DNA from: Streptacidiphilus fuscans | GTDB taxonomy: Bacteria; Actinomycetota; Actinomycetes; Streptomycetales; Streptomycetaceae | Reading direction: 5' to 3' | Length of the DNA: 64,000 nucleotides | Assembly: GCF_015690355.1 (NCBI RefSeq) | Contig: NZ_JADPRT010000017.1 | Location: forward strand, 83,807 to 147,806 | In this document: positions 34,084 through 47,246 of the stretch, piece by piece | Numbering within the stretch: position 1 is the stretch's first letter | Layout of the letters: every line of letters starts with the position of its first letter | Notes under the pieces: model-generated | Told to the model about the DNA's origin: nothing | What the model saw: only the letters and a program-made list of their open reading frames with translations | Databases searched by the model: none | Made by a program: the position numbers and the translations under genes

Positions 34084-34182
34084 TGTCTCTCCCTGTCGCA
34101 GTGATGTCCCGGTCTCGGGCAATCGGTTCTACGGGGCCGTGGGCCCCGCTGGTTCACCGCTCTGACGGTCACTCAGAGTCGG

Positions 34183-37082
<2,900 letters not shown>

Positions 37083-37086
<4 letters not shown>

Positions 37087-40000
37087 ACCGCGCTGCCCAC
37101 GGGCTCCGTCGGAAGGTCCGCGGGGAGCAGCAGGCTGAGCTCGCTGACGTCGTCGATGTCGAGCTTGCTGAGCCGGCCGGCCTGACGGGTGATCATCGCC
37201 TCCAGGATCTGCCGCGCCGTACGGCCGTTGCCGAAGGTGCGGTCGCGCGGGAGCTCGGCGAAGAGCCCGCCGAGCGCCTCGACCGTCTCGGGCGCGCAGA
37301 CGTAGCCGGAGGCCGTCGCCATCGACTCGACGATGGTGACCAGTTCGTCGTCGCTGTAGTGCTCGAAAACGATGTTCTGCGAGAAGCGGGACGCCAGGCC
37401 GGGGTTGGAGGCCAGGAAGTGCCGCATCTCGTCCTGGTATCCGGCCACGATCACCACGACCTCGTCGCGGTGATCCTCCATCAGCTTCATCAGCGTGTCG
37501 ACGGCCTCCTGGCCGAAGTCGTTGCCGCCGCCGTTGCGCGGCGTCAACGTGTAGGCCTCGTCGACGAAGAGCACGCCGCCCCGGGCCCGCTCGAAGGCGT
37601 CCTTGGTCAACTGTGCGGTGTGGCCGACGTACCGGCCGACCAGGTCGGCGCGGGCGGTCTCGACCAGCTGGCCGCCGGGCAGCACGCCGAGCTCCGCCAG
37701 GATCTGGCCGTAGAGCCGGGCCACGGTGGTCTTGCCGGTGCCGGGCGGTCCGCTGAAGACGCAGTGGTGGCTCATGGTCGCGGTGGCCAGACCGGCCTCC
37801 TTGCGCCGGTTGATCTGCTTGACCAGGTTGACCAGGTCCTCGACCTGCTGCTTGGCCGCGCTCAGACCGATCATCGCGCGCAGTTCGTCGAGCAGCTCGG
37901 TGGTCCGCTCCGCGCCGACCGCGCCCACCGCGCCGACGGGCTGCGTCAGCGCCTCGGCCGCCGCCACGCTCACGTCCAGGGGCAGCAGTTGGACCATGTC
38001 GCGCGGCCCGATCTCGGGCAGCGTCGCCAGGCGGGAGGCCTGGCGGTCGACCATCTCCTCGAAGACCTTCCTTGCGGCTCGGCCGTTGCCGAAGTCAGGG
38101 CCCTTGGGCAGCTTCTCCAGGTGGAAGGCCAGCGCCTCGCGGGTCTGCTCGGCCAGTTCGTAGCCGTGCTCGACCGCGGCCCGCTCGACGATGGTGGTGA
38201 GCTCCTCGACGGAGTAGTTCTCGAACTCCACCGTGCGGCTGAAGCGGGACGCGAGGCCCGGGTTGGAGTCGAGGAAGCCCTGCATCTCGGCCGAGTACCC
38301 GGCCACGATCACCACCACGTCGTCGCGGTGGTCCTCCATCAGCTTGACCAGGGTGTCGATCGCCTCGCGCCCGAAGTCCGGGCCGGAACCGCCGCCGCCC
38401 TGGGAGAGGGTGTACGCCTCGTCGAGGAAGAGCACGCCGCCGAGGGCCTTGGTGAAGACCTCCGTGGTCTTGATCGCCGTGCCGCCGATGATCGAGGCGA
38501 CCAGGTCGGCCCGCGCGACCTCGACCAGGTGGCCGGAGCGCAGCACGCCGAGCTCGGCGAGGATCGAGCCGTAGAGGCGGGCCACCGTCGTCTTGCCGGT
38601 GCCGGGCGGTCCCGCGAAGATCAGGTGACGGCTCATCGGGAGCGAGGGCATGCCCATCAGCTCCCGCCGCTTGGCCAGCTTGTTCAGGTTGACCAGGGTG
38701 TTGACCTGCTCCTTGACACCGTCGAGGCCGACCAGCCCCTGGAGCACGGCGATCGGGCCCTCGGGGTCGACCCGCTCCTCCTGCCCGGCGAGGCTCGTCG
38801 CCTGCACCAGCGTGCCGTCCGCCGACGCGTCCTCGGCCTCCGCCGTCGCCTGGCCGAAGGCGTCCGGCACGCCGTTGTCCTGGCTCTCCACGTTCTCGAC
38901 CGACAGCCGCTCGCTGGGCTTGCTCTGCCGCAGACCGGAGCCGCGGTTGCCGGTGGCGGTCCAGTCGATGATCCGGACCGGGTCGACCGAGTCGATCCGC
39001 AGGCCGTCCATCTGGTTGTCCAACGCCTCGCACGCGGTCAGACTCGCCCGTGCGCCCGCCGCGAGCAGGAAGCCGTGCCGTCCGTTCCCGCGGGCCCTGG
39101 TCCGGGTGGCGGAGGCTTCGCCGCCGTCCTCGACGACCAGGCCCTCCTCGCGGGAGTGGGACAGGTCGCAGTCGCGCAGCGTCGCCTGCGCGCCGCCGCC
39201 GACGCTGACGCCCGACGTGCCGGCCTCGCGCACGGTGGTGTTGCCGACGTAGGCGTTGGCCCCCTCCGCGAACCGGATGCCCGACTTGCCGGTGGCGGTC
39301 ACCTCCGAGGACTCCAGCCGCCCGCGCCCGTCCCGGCGCACCTCCACGCCGTGACCGCGCACGTCGGAGACGCTGGCCCGGCGCAGCAGGGGGTTCGCCC
39401 CCTCCTGCACGACGACGCCCTCGCCGGGGATGTCGCGGACCTCCAGCCGGTCGAACTCGGCCGCGCTGTCGCCGGTCAGTTCGACGCCCGCGTCCTTGCA
39501 GTCCCAGACGGAGAGGCGGGTGAAGGCCGGGCTGGACGCCTCGCCCACCCAGACGCCGACCCCGTCGGCACCGCTGACCTCGCACTCCTCGAAGCTGCCA
39601 CGGGACTTGGCGGTGACATGGATCCCGTGGCCCTTGGTGCGCCCGGTGCGGCAGCGGCGCAGCACCGGATCGGTCCCGCCGGACAGGGCGATCCCGTAGC
39701 CGCTGCTGGCGGTGACCGAGCAGTCCTCCAGGACCGCGCGCCCCGCCGAGCTGATGTAGACGCCGAGCGGCGCGTCGCGCACGGTCGTCCGCACCACGCG
39801 GGTGGAGCAGCGCTCCTCCAGGGCGATGCCCGGCTTGTCCGTCGCGGAGATCTGGCAGTCCTCGATGCTGCCCCGGGCCTCGCCGTTGGCGCAGACCCCG
39901 TTGCCGCGCGCGTCACGCATCACGGTGCGGCGGATCACCGGATTGGCGCGCTCCCCGATGACCACGGCGGAGGTGGCCAGATGCTCGATCACGCAGTCCT

Positions 40001-40451
40001 CGACCACGCTGGTGCCGGAGGACGTCTCCACCAGGCCCGCACCGGCCGGGTTGACGATCCGGCAGCCGCGCATCGCCAACGCGCCCTGCTGGCGGGTCAG
40101 TACGGCGGTCCAGGCGTTGCCGATCACGTCGCAGTCCTGCAACGCGGCCTGGCCGCGCGGGACGTCGAGGGCGGGCATGTCGTCGTCACGGCCCTGCAGC
40201 ACCAGGCCGGTGAGCTGGACCGCGTCGGCGACCACCTGGACGACCGGGCCACGCTCGGGGGAGATCCGTACGCTCCCCCGGGGCTCCTCGGCCGTGATGG
40301 TCACCATCTTGGTGATGACCAGGCTCTCCTCGTACTGCCCGGGGCGCACCGAGATCACCGCGCCGCTGCGCGCCGCCTCCAAGGCCTCGCCGATCGTGCG
40401 GTAGGAGCCGTTTCGCTGCTCCGCGCACACCGTCAGGATAGGGCGCGACAT
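37083..40451 (-). CDS. Beta-helix protein fused to two EccA-like AAA+ ATPase domains
   Basis: 1122 residues from ATG 40451 (AAGGGAA upstream). Residues ~5-530 form a parallel beta-helix: about twenty ~23-residue coils with the (G)V/I-x-V-x-x-x-(G/A)...L-x-x-C pattern seen in pectate-lyase-like/NosD repeats. Two CbxX/CfqX-type AAA+ domains follow. Their Walker A motifs are GPPGTGKT (614-621 and 901-908), with LFLDEAYTL and LFVDEAYTL as Walker B, and both have SRF arginine-finger regions. This ATPase type includes EccA, the cytosolic ESX chaperone-ATPase. Overlap with the glycosyltransferase gene suggests it handles that protein. The beta-helix would be a substrate-binding platform, since there is no signal peptide. 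Confidence 0.9.
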
Positions 40452-40558
40452 GCCGGGGTTTCCCTTCGTCGGGGCGGACTTCGTCAGGGCGTGATCCGTC
40501 AGGGCGCGATCTGTCCCGTCTCCCGGTTCCACGGACGCGGGTCCCCTCCGGGTTCAGC

Positions 40559-41164
40559 TCAGGCGACCAGGCTCATCCCGTAGCGCTCCAGCAGCGGCCG
40601 GATCGCCCGGATCGCGTAGAAGTTGCGGGACTTGACCGTCCCCTCCGGGATGCCGAGCAGCACCGCGGTGTCCGCGACCGACCGGCCGTTGAGGTGCAGC
40701 TCGACCAGGACCTCGCGGTGGTGCGGCGCAAGTTCGGCGAGCACCGCGGCCATGTCGCGGGCGCCGAGCACCTCGTCGAACGGGTCGGCGACGGGGCGCT
40801 CCTCAGGCGTCTCGCCCATCACCTCGCGGGCACGGGCCGCCTGCATCCGGAAGTGGTCGATGGCGATGCGCCGGGCGACCGTGAAGAGCCACGGCCGGCT
40901 CGCCTCCGGCCCGCCGATGATGGCCTCGGGGTGCTGCCAGGCGCGGACCATGGTCTCCTGCAGGATGTCCTCGGCGCGGCCCCGGTCGCCGTTGGTCAGC
41001 CGCATCAACGCCCGCAGCAGGTAGGGGCCGTGCAGGCGGACCAGCTCAGCCAGGGTGTCCTGGTCGAGGGTCGGCCGCGCCGCCCGGGCCGTCCGCGCCG
41101 CCGCCTCGACGTCCGCGTCCGCGTCCGGTGCCGTCCGTGCCGTCCCGATCTCCTGTGCCCGCAT
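40559..41164 (-). CDS. ECF sigma factor
   Basis: 201 residues from ATG 41164 (GGGAG nine bases upstream). Region 2 is at ~50-115 (LLRALMRLTNGDRGRAEDILQETMVRAW ... WLFTVARRIAIDHFR) and region 4 at ~140-190 (LAPHHREVLVELHLNGRSVADTAVLLGIPEGTVKSR). No anti-sigma gene is adjacent. Its promoter region holds three 11-base-phased CCAACG elements (41275-41302). It likely directs transcription of the downstream beta-helix/AAA+ and glycosyltransferase genes, 108 bases away. Confidence 0.92.
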   Translation of the reverse strand: MRAQEIGTARTAPDADADVEAAARTARAARPTLDQDTLAELVRLHGPYLLRALMRLTNGDRGRAEDILQETMVRAWQHPEAIIGGPEASRPWLFTVARRIAIDHFRMQAARAREVMGETPEERPVADPFDEVLGARDMAAVLAELAPHHREVLVELHLNGRSVADTAVLLGIPEGTVKSRNFYAIRAIRPLLERYGMSLVA

Positions 41165-41274
41165 TGCCACCACTCCCGGTTGGTCCGCATCACCGTTGAA
41201 GGACCGAACGAGGGCCGTCACAGCGGGGCCGGCTCGTTCGCGCTGTCTCACGGAACAAACAGTGACGTCCGTCA

Positions 41275-41302
41275 CCAACGCTGGTCCAACGAAGCGCCAA
41301 CG
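41275..41302. promoter_or_regulatory. SARP-type operator: three CCAACG at exact 11-base intervals
   Basis: CCAACG begins at 41275, 41286 and 41297 (CGTTGG on the gene strand). SARP activators bind direct repeats with 11-base periodicity. The site is 111-138 bases upstream of the ECF sigma gene start and about 0.8 kb from the SARP gene at 42115-44871. An additional GTGAC-GTCAC inverted repeat lies at 41262-41275. Confidence 0.6.
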
Positions 41303-41430
41303 TCCGGAGCGGGCACCGCTATTGCCGCTCTGACCTGCGGCGATGTCGGTCGGCGCCGGTCCGCGCCAATGCCGCTGACGCCCGCGGTCCGGCGAACCGC
41401 GCCGGGACGCCCGAGCCGTTCGACGCGACG

Positions 41431-41877
41431 TCAGCCGTTCGTCCTTCCGACCGCTGACCGCGCGCCGGGCCGCCGACCGCCGAGCGCGTCGACGAGCATC
41501 CGGACGCCGTCCTCGCCGGAGCGTTGGAGCAGCAGCGCGACGGAGGCCACCACCTCCTCGCGGTCGGCGGGCTCCCACTCCGCGGCGGACGGGTGTTCGT
41601 CGACGACGAGCGCGCGGGCGACCCACAGCGCCGCCGCGATCGGCAGCGGCGGCACCAGTCGGACGCGCCGGTTCCGCGCCAGCCGCCGGGCCGCACGGGC
41701 CACCGTGCCCGCGTCCGCCGGGGGCAGCTCCAGACCCGTGCCCTGACCTGGCCTGTCGCCGTCGTCCGTGTCCGCACCATCGGTACTCGCACCGCCCGAC
41801 CGGCACGACGCGACAAGCTGACGGATCGCCAACTCCGTCGCGTGATCGGTCGATCCGTCGATCGGCGGCTCGGACAT
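41431..41877 (-). CDS. Small unknown T7SS-locus protein, paralog of 31719-32120
   Basis: 148 residues from ATG 41877. The N-terminus is acidic and polar, and the C-terminal ~100 residues are helical. It shares ARRLARN, ALVVDEHPSAAEWEPADREEVV and LLLQRSGEDGVRMLVDAL with the 31719 protein and has a hydrophobic Pro/Ala insertion (LVPPLPIAAALWVA). It lies between the SARP and ECF sigma genes on the same strand. An in-frame GTG three codons upstream is an alternative start. Function unknown. Confidence 0.72.
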   Translation of the reverse strand: MSEPPIDGSTDHATELAIRQLVASCRSGGASTDGADTDDGDRPGQGTGLELPPADAGTVARAARRLARNRRVRLVPPLPIAAALWVARALVVDEHPSAAEWEPADREEVVASVALLLQRSGEDGVRMLVDALGGRRPGARSAVGRTNG

Positions 41878-42114
41878 GCCGTTCACGTGCTCCAACTCGG
41901 CCCACCTTCCCGGCCGCGGACGGCCGATTCCCCCGTGCTCGCGTCCGGCCCGTCCGGCAGCACGCGGAGTTCCCTCAGGCTCCACGGCGTGGGCGGCGCG
42001 TGCGTTCAGTGGTTCCCGTCACGGACGAGCGGTCCGGGTGCGCGACCGTTCGACGAACGGGTGAGCGGTCGAGCGGCCCACCGGACGACCGGGCGTGCGG
42101 CGAAGCCGGGCGGG

Positions 42115-44871
42115 TCACCCCCCAGCAGCCTCGGTCTCAGCCGCCGCTGCTGCCTCGGCTGCCTCTGCTGCCTCGACCAGCCGACGCGCGTCCGACAGCC
42201 AGGTCTCCCTGCGGACCAGCACGTGCTCCCGCATCTGCTCGATCCGGGCCAGCACGTCCCGCGCGGCGACGAGCGCCTCCGCCGACCGTCCGAGGTCGTG
42301 CAGGGCCCTGGCGCGCTCCAGTGCCAACGCGATCCGCGTCTCCTCCGTGACGGCCGCGTAGGCGGCGTCAGCCGGGTCGGTGGAACCGGTCTCGGGGAAG
42401 TCCTCCGGCTCCTCCACATAGCGCAGCGCCTGCTCGGGGTCGCCGCACAGTGCTGCCGCGCGGGCCGCCCGGCTGCGGATCGCCGCCGCCGCCCGCGGCT
42501 CGTCAAGGGCGCGGGCGATGCTCAACGCCGCCTCCCACGCCGCCCTGACCTCCATCGCGGGCCGCTCCAGCAGCTCCAGGCAGACGCCGAGCCGGACCTG
42601 GGCGACGCACAGGCTCTCCAGGTCGCCCGCCGCGCCCGCGAGCGCCAGCGCACTCCGGACGTAGGAGAGACCCTCCTCGGCACGTCCCGTCCCGGCCAGC
42701 GCCGTGCTCAGATGGCTCCGCATCCGGCGCACCGCGAGCGGGGAGCCGGAGGCCTCCGCGGAGCTCAGCGCCACGCCCGCGAGTTCCACCCAGGTGTCGC
42801 CGTGGGCGGCGACCCGCACGTAGTAGGTGTAGAGGTTCTCCGCCAGCCGCCAGGCGTGGTCGTGCCGACCGGTCCGGGCGGCCTCCCGCAGCAGGAAGCG
42901 CAGCGTCGGCTCCTCCTCGTCGAGCCAGGCCTGCGCCTCCCCACCGGAGGTCCAGTGCCGCACGCCCACCGGCCGGTCGCCCGACGGCCATTCGACCAGC
43001 CAAGGGAAGAGCTGACTCGGCAGCGTCGCGGACGCGCTGACCGCCAGCGCGTGGTCCAGCAGCCGGTCGAAGGCGTCCCTGCGCTCCTCCTGCGGGACGG
43101 TCTCCTCCAGCAGATGGCGCGCGAAGCGGCGCACCAGGCCGGTGCGCGAGTGGACGCCCAGCCGCTCCTCCGTGACCAGGTGATGCGCCGCCAGATCGTC
43201 GAGCGCCAGGCGGGCGGTCGGCAGACCCGTGCCCAGCAGCGCCGCGGCCACCCCCGGCGTGATCCGCGGCCCGGGATAGAGGGCGAGCAGCGCGAGCAGC
43301 CGGACCGAGGCGGGCGCGAGGTGCCGGCACGACAGCGTGAGCGCGGCCCGGATGCCGTTCGCGTCCACGGTGTCCAGACCGTCGAGACCGGCGCCCTCGT
43401 CCTCGAACTCGGCCACCAGCTGGGCGAGCGTCCAGGCCGGGCGGACGGCCAGCCGCGAGCCGCAGATCCGCAGCGCCAGCGGGAGTCGGTCCAGCAGCAC
43501 GGCCAGTCGCCGGGCCTGCTCCGGTTCCGCGTCGACGCGTGCCCGGCCGACGGCGGTCGCCAGCAGTGCGACCGACTCGTCGGCGGACAGCGGATCGAGG
43601 GCCCGCCAGACCGCGCCGTCCCTGGCGACCAGGTCGAGCAGCGCCGCCCGGCTGGTGACCACGGCCGCGCCGGCGTCCCCGGCGGGCAGCAGGCTCCGCA
43701 CCGCCTCCGCCGACGGCGCGTTGTCCAGCACGACGAGCAGGCAGCGGTCGCGGGTCAGGCGCGCGTAGAGGTCCGCACGGGCCTCCGGCGCGGCGGGGAT
43801 CGAGCCCTGGGGGACGCCGAGGCTCAGCAGGAAGGCGGCGAGCACGTCCTGCGGGTCCTGCGGCTCCTCGTCGGCGAAGCCGCGCAGGTCCGCGAAGAGC
43901 ACACCGTCCGGAAAGCGCTCGGCCGCGCGGTGCGCCCAGTGGAGCACGAGCGAGGTCTTGCCGATCCCGGCCGGTCCCACCACGGCGGCGGGCGCGGCGT
44001 GAGTGTGCGGTCGGACGACGGAGTCCAGCCAGTCCAGGTCCTCCTGACGCCCGATCAGCCGCACCGGCCGGGGCAGCCCGTTCTGCTCCTGCGCGACCTG
44101 CTCCTCGGACGCCGGGAGGACGCCGCGGGCCGGAGGCTCCGGGGCCTGCTCGCCCGAGAGCACCTCCGCCAGCGCCGCCTGGAGTTCGGGGCCCGGACGG
44201 GTGCCGAGCTCGTCGCGCAGCAGCGCGGCCGTGCGCTGGTACTCCTCCAGCGCCTCCGCCTGACGGCCCGCCTGGGCCAGGCAGCGCATCAGCCCGGCGA
44301 CCAGGTTCTCCCGCAGGCCGTCCACGCGGACCGCTCCTTGCAGCCACGGGATCACCCCCGCTCCCTCGCCGCGCGCGAGTTCGCACTCCGTCCAGGTCGT
44401 CAGCGCGGCCAGCCGCCGGTCGCGCAGCCAGGCGGCGGTGGTCCGCTGGAACTCGGACGCCGGGAGGTCGGCCAGCGCGCTGCCGCGCCAGAGGCCGAGT
44501 GCCTGCTGCAAGAGGTCCGACCGCTCGCCGGGGTCCTTCGCCCCCTGGGCGAGCCGCACCCTCTCGTCGAAGGCGGCCGTGTCCACCTGCCGCGGATCGC
44601 AGCTCAGGCGGTATCCGGCGGGCAGCGTCTCCAGCGCGAAGCCCGGTGGAAGCGCCTTGCGCAGGGCGGCGATATGGCCCTGGAGCGCGGCGCGGGCCTG
44701 GGCGGGCGGCTCACCGTCCCAGACGACGTCGAGCAGCCGCTCCACGGACACCGGACGGTTCACCTGGATCGCGAGCGCGGCAAGGACGGTGCGCCGTTTC
44801 GGTCCTCCCACCTCAACCGTCCGGCCACCCGCATCGCGCAACGTGACCGGCCCGAGAAGCAGAAGCTGCAC
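42115..44871 (-). CDS. AfsR-like SARP transcriptional activator
   Basis: 918 residues from GTG 44871 (G-rich leader, ribosome site weak). The winged-helix domain spans ~1-95 (LLLGPVTLRD ... VGGPKRRTVLAAL ... AALQGHIAALRKAL) and the BTAD helical domain ~95-250. An NB-ARC module follows with GPAGIGKTSLV and LLVVLDN, then helical TPR-like repeats to the end. This is the AfsR arrangement; such proteins activate clusters by binding 11-base direct repeats overlapping -35 boxes. A fitting triple repeat is upstream of the ECF sigma gene at 41275-41302. It is probably the pathway-level regulator of this T7SS locus. Confidence 0.92.
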   Translation of the reverse strand: MQLLLLGPVTLRDAGGRTVEVGGPKRRTVLAALAIQVNRPVSVERLLDVVWDGEPPAQARAALQGHIAALRKALPPGFALETLPAGYRLSCDPRQVDTAAFDERVRLAQGAKDPGERSDLLQQALGLWRGSALADLPASEFQRTTAAWLRDRRLAALTTWTECELARGEGAGVIPWLQGAVRVDGLRENLVAGLMRCLAQAGRQAEALEEYQRTAALLRDELGTRPGPELQAALAEVLSGEQAPEPPARGVLPASEEQVAQEQNGLPRPVRLIGRQEDLDWLDSVVRPHTHAAPAAVVGPAGIGKTSLVLHWAHRAAERFPDGVLFADLRGFADEEPQDPQDVLAAFLLSLGVPQGSIPAAPEARADLYARLTRDRCLLVVLDNAPSAEAVRSLLPAGDAGAAVVTSRAALLDLVARDGAVWRALDPLSADESVALLATAVGRARVDAEPEQARRLAVLLDRLPLALRICGSRLAVRPAWTLAQLVAEFEDEGAGLDGLDTVDANGIRAALTLSCRHLAPASVRLLALLALYPGPRITPGVAAALLGTGLPTARLALDDLAAHHLVTEERLGVHSRTGLVRRFARHLLEETVPQEERRDAFDRLLDHALAVSASATLPSQLFPWLVEWPSGDRPVGVRHWTSGGEAQAWLDEEEPTLRFLLREAARTGRHDHAWRLAENLYTYYVRVAAHGDTWVELAGVALSSAEASGSPLAVRRMRSHLSTALAGTGRAEEGLSYVRSALALAGAAGDLESLCVAQVRLGVCLELLERPAMEVRAAWEAALSIARALDEPRAAAAIRSRAARAAALCGDPEQALRYVEEPEDFPETGSTDPADAAYAAVTEETRIALALERARALHDLGRSAEALVAARDVLARIEQMREHVLVRRETWLSDARRLVEAAEAAEAAAAAETEAAGG

Positions 44872-45001
44872 CGTCCACCCCACCCACTGAGCTGCAAGGA
44901 TGGCACGAGAGTACGCCAAGTGACCGAACCGGCCAATATCGTGACCACCCTGACGGCCGGTGAACCGACGCAGGCGGCGGCCCCGTTCTCCCGTCCGAGA
45001 C

Positions 45002-45044
45002 ACCTGAGACCTGAGACCTGAGATCCGAACCTGAACCTGAACCC
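45002..45044. repeat. Short tandem repeats ACCTGAG and ACCTGA
   Basis: Three ACCTGAG units (45002-45022) and two ACCTGA units plus a partial (45029-45044) lie in the 211-base divergent gap between the SARP gene and the gene at 45083. On the minus strand this reads as repeated GGTTCA, similar to elements at 31650-31674. Confidence 0.6.
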
Positions 45045-45082
45045 GGGACGCACCGACGCCGCCCGACCGAGGGAGAGACCAC

Positions 45083-45652
45083 ATGGCCGCCTGGTACGAA
45101 GGCCCCTGCCGCATCACCGTGATCGGCATCGACTCGGACTTTCCGCAGCGCGCGACGGTCAAGGTCGAGTACGGCGGCACCATCGAACTCGCGGGACGGA
45201 TCGGCGAGACCGTGACGGTCGAGACCGACTTCCGGCTCACCCTGGAGCACCAGCGTGACGGCCGCTGGTCGGCCAACGTCCGTGACCTGCACAGCCGTTG
45301 GCAGGACAACGGCGACGTGCGCAGCCAGGTCGTCCGCAGCAAGGACGTCGACTGGCCCTGGGACACCCTGGAGCGCAACATCGTCGTCCAGGTGGACCGG
45401 ATCCGGGCCACCACCCCGGCTGCCGCCCCGAAGTCCGCCCCGAGTTCCGCCCCGGGGCGTGGCGACCGTCCCTCGACCGAGTCCGTCGGCGCCCCCACGC
45501 CCGTGCGCACCACGGGCGGCGCCGGTCTGCCCACCACGTCCGCCGTCCGGGCGGTCGCCCGGACCGCCTCTCAGCCCGCAGTGCCCGCACAGCCGGTGCA
45601 GCCCGCCCGGCGGGCGTCCTCGCCCTCCGAGAGGGGCCACGCCACCCCTTGA
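45083..45652 (+). CDS. Unknown T7SS-locus protein, paralog of 28261-28809
   Basis: 189 residues from ATG 45083 behind GGGAGAG. The beta-rich N-terminal ~110 residues (WYEGPCRITVIGIDSDFPQRATV ... LHSRWQDNGDVRSQVVRSKD) match the 28261 protein along their length. The tail is Pro/Ala/Ser-rich and differs. It is divergent from the SARP gene and appears to mark the outer end of the secretion locus. No known family. Confidence 0.75.
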   Translation: MAAWYEGPCRITVIGIDSDFPQRATVKVEYGGTIELAGRIGETVTVETDFRLTLEHQRDGRWSANVRDLHSRWQDNGDVRSQVVRSKDVDWPWDTLERNIVVQVDRIRATTPAAAPKSAPSSAPGRGDRPSTESVGAPTPVRTTGGAGLPTTSAVRAVARTASQPAVPAQPVQPARRASSPSERGHATP

Positions 45653-45671
45653 GCCGCTCCGACTGCGAACC

Positions 45672-47012
45672 TCAGGCCCGACGGCGGCGGGCGCGTGCCG
45701 CGATCTGCGGCGTCAACAGCGTCTCCGGGCGGCGGTTGAGCGAGAGCACCGCGAAGAAGCCCTCGGCCACCACCGGGTCGGTGTTCGCCGCGGCCAGGAC
45801 GCGGGCCATGTAGTCCTGTTGCATCCTGACGAGTCGGCCCGGCGCCGGCCCGTCCGTGCTCGGGTAGCGCGAGTCCTCTCCCGTGGCGATCGCCCAAGCC
45901 GCCCTCGGGCACTTCGCCACCGCCTTCTGCAACTGCCGTGCCTGGGCGGCGACCGCGGCCGGCTCACTCGCGGCGGTCCGCTCGGCGATCACCTGGGCCT
46001 GCAGGGCCGCGACCGTCATCCCGTGCCCGTAGACGGGGTTGAACCGGCACAGCGCGTCGCCGACCACGAGGAGCCCGCGCGGCCAGCGCCGCAGTCGCTC
46101 GAAGTGCGCCCACTCGTTCGCCGTCGCCCGGTAGGCGACCGCGTCCGACAGCGGCTCCGCATCCGCGAGCGCCTCCGCCAGCTCGCCGGAGCGCAGGGAG
46201 GCGGCGAAGGCGAGCCACTCCTTCTCCTCGATCGGCGGCTGGTGCTCGCCCTGACCGATGAGCGTGACCACCCAGCGTCCGCCGTCGATCGGAACGATCA
46301 CGCCGCCGCGCGGCACGTCCGGATTGCCCTGCACGTACATCGCCGTCCAGTCCCGCCGCACGGCCGAGGGCCGGAAGTAGCGGGAGGAGTAGCCGAGATG
46401 CGCGTCGAACCGGTCCGTGACCGGAGCGGGGTAGTCGAGCGCGGCCAGCCAGTCCGTGATCCGGGCGCTGCGACCGGCAGCGACCACGACGAGCTCCGCG
46501 TCCAGAGCGGACTCCCGGCCGTCCTTGCCGCGTTCGCGCAGCCGGACGCCGCCCACGGCCCCGCCGCCCGACGTCGGGACGAGCCCGGCGACCTCGTGAC
46601 GGTCCATCAGCGTGATCGCGGACCGGGCGGCGAGCCGACGGCGCAGGGTCGCCTCCAGCAGTTCCCGCGAGGCGGAGAGGAAGTGCGTGCCCGTCACCCC
46701 GGCGAACCAGTCCGCCGGGGAGAGCCAGCGCATCTGCTCGGGCGTGTGGACGACGACGGCCCCGGCGGCTTCGAGCGCCGCCACGACGCCGGGCAGGAGC
46801 GACTCCAAGGCGGCGACGCCGCGCGACCACAGGATGTGCACGTGCCTCGACTGCGGTACACCGGCGCGGAACCGAGGCTCCCCCTCGGGTAACGCGTCCC
46901 GTTCGACCACCGTCACCCGCTCGAAGCGCCTCGCCAGCACCTCGGCGGCCAGCAGACCGGAGACCCCTGCCCCGACCACCACCGCGTGGCCCGCTGCGTC
47001 GGTCGTCACCAC
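45672..47012 (-). CDS. FAD-dependent oxidoreductase (flavin monooxygenase-like)
   Basis: 446 residues. The Rossmann motif is AVVVGAGVSGLLAAEVLA, with VVERD binding the ribose. The second FAD motif is LLVVGDALCRFNPVYGHGMT (GD at ~320). This is the PHBH/geranylgeranyl-reductase-like fold; the active-site substrate is not predictable. Divergent from the secreted cutinase gene (234-base gap with palindromes) and tail to tail with the gene at 45083. No membrane segments. Confidence 0.88.
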   Translation of the reverse strand: MVTTDAAGHAVVVGAGVSGLLAAEVLARRFERVTVVERDALPEGEPRFRAGVPQSRHVHILWSRGVAALESLLPGVVAALEAAGAVVVHTPEQMRWLSPADWFAGVTGTHFLSASRELLEATLRRRLAARSAITLMDRHEVAGLVPTSGGGAVGGVRLRERGKDGRESALDAELVVVAAGRSARITDWLAALDYPAPVTDRFDAHLGYSSRYFRPSAVRRDWTAMYVQGNPDVPRGGVIVPIDGGRWVVTLIGQGEHQPPIEEKEWLAFAASLRSGELAEALADAEPLSDAVAYRATANEWAHFERLRRWPRGLLVVGDALCRFNPVYGHGMTVAALQAQVIAERTAASEPAAVAAQARQLQKAVAKCPRAAWAIATGEDSRYPSTDGPAPGRLVRMQQDYMARVLAAANTDPVVAEGFFAVLSLNRRPETLLTPQIAARARRRRA

Positions 47013-47113
47013 GCACCCCCTTCCGCGTTCGGTCGACTGCGCTCCGCATCATCGCGCATACGAACAGTCAGCAAAAGGGCGCACTCGCGCGTGCGCCGGC
47101 GGGGCATTCCTTC

Positions 47114-47164
47114 ACTCGATCGAGTAGTCAAACAGACTTGCCCTGAGATCGGACGTACACGTCC
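47114..47164. promoter_or_regulatory. Two palindromes in a divergent promoter region
   Basis: ACTCGATCGAGT (47114-47125) is a perfect 12-base palindrome. GGACGTACACGTCC (47151-47164) is a 6-base inverted repeat with a 2-base centre. They lie between the oxidoreductase and cutinase starts and are operator candidates. Confidence 0.45.
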
Positions 47165-47246
47165 AGTACGGTCGTCACGTGCCCGGGACACACGCCAGTT
47201 GACGGATGCCCAGGTGCGGACCGGATCGCGCGGAGGAGGGCAGCTG

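Noticed and set aside
37359..40583. 1074-codon frame antisense to the beta-helix/AAA+ gene
   Set aside because: Shadow of the real gene: codon bias and motifs belong to the minus strand.
41878..42114. Additional small gene between SARP and 41431-41877
   Set aside because: No frame with a ribosome binding site and convincing composition; treated as promoter region.
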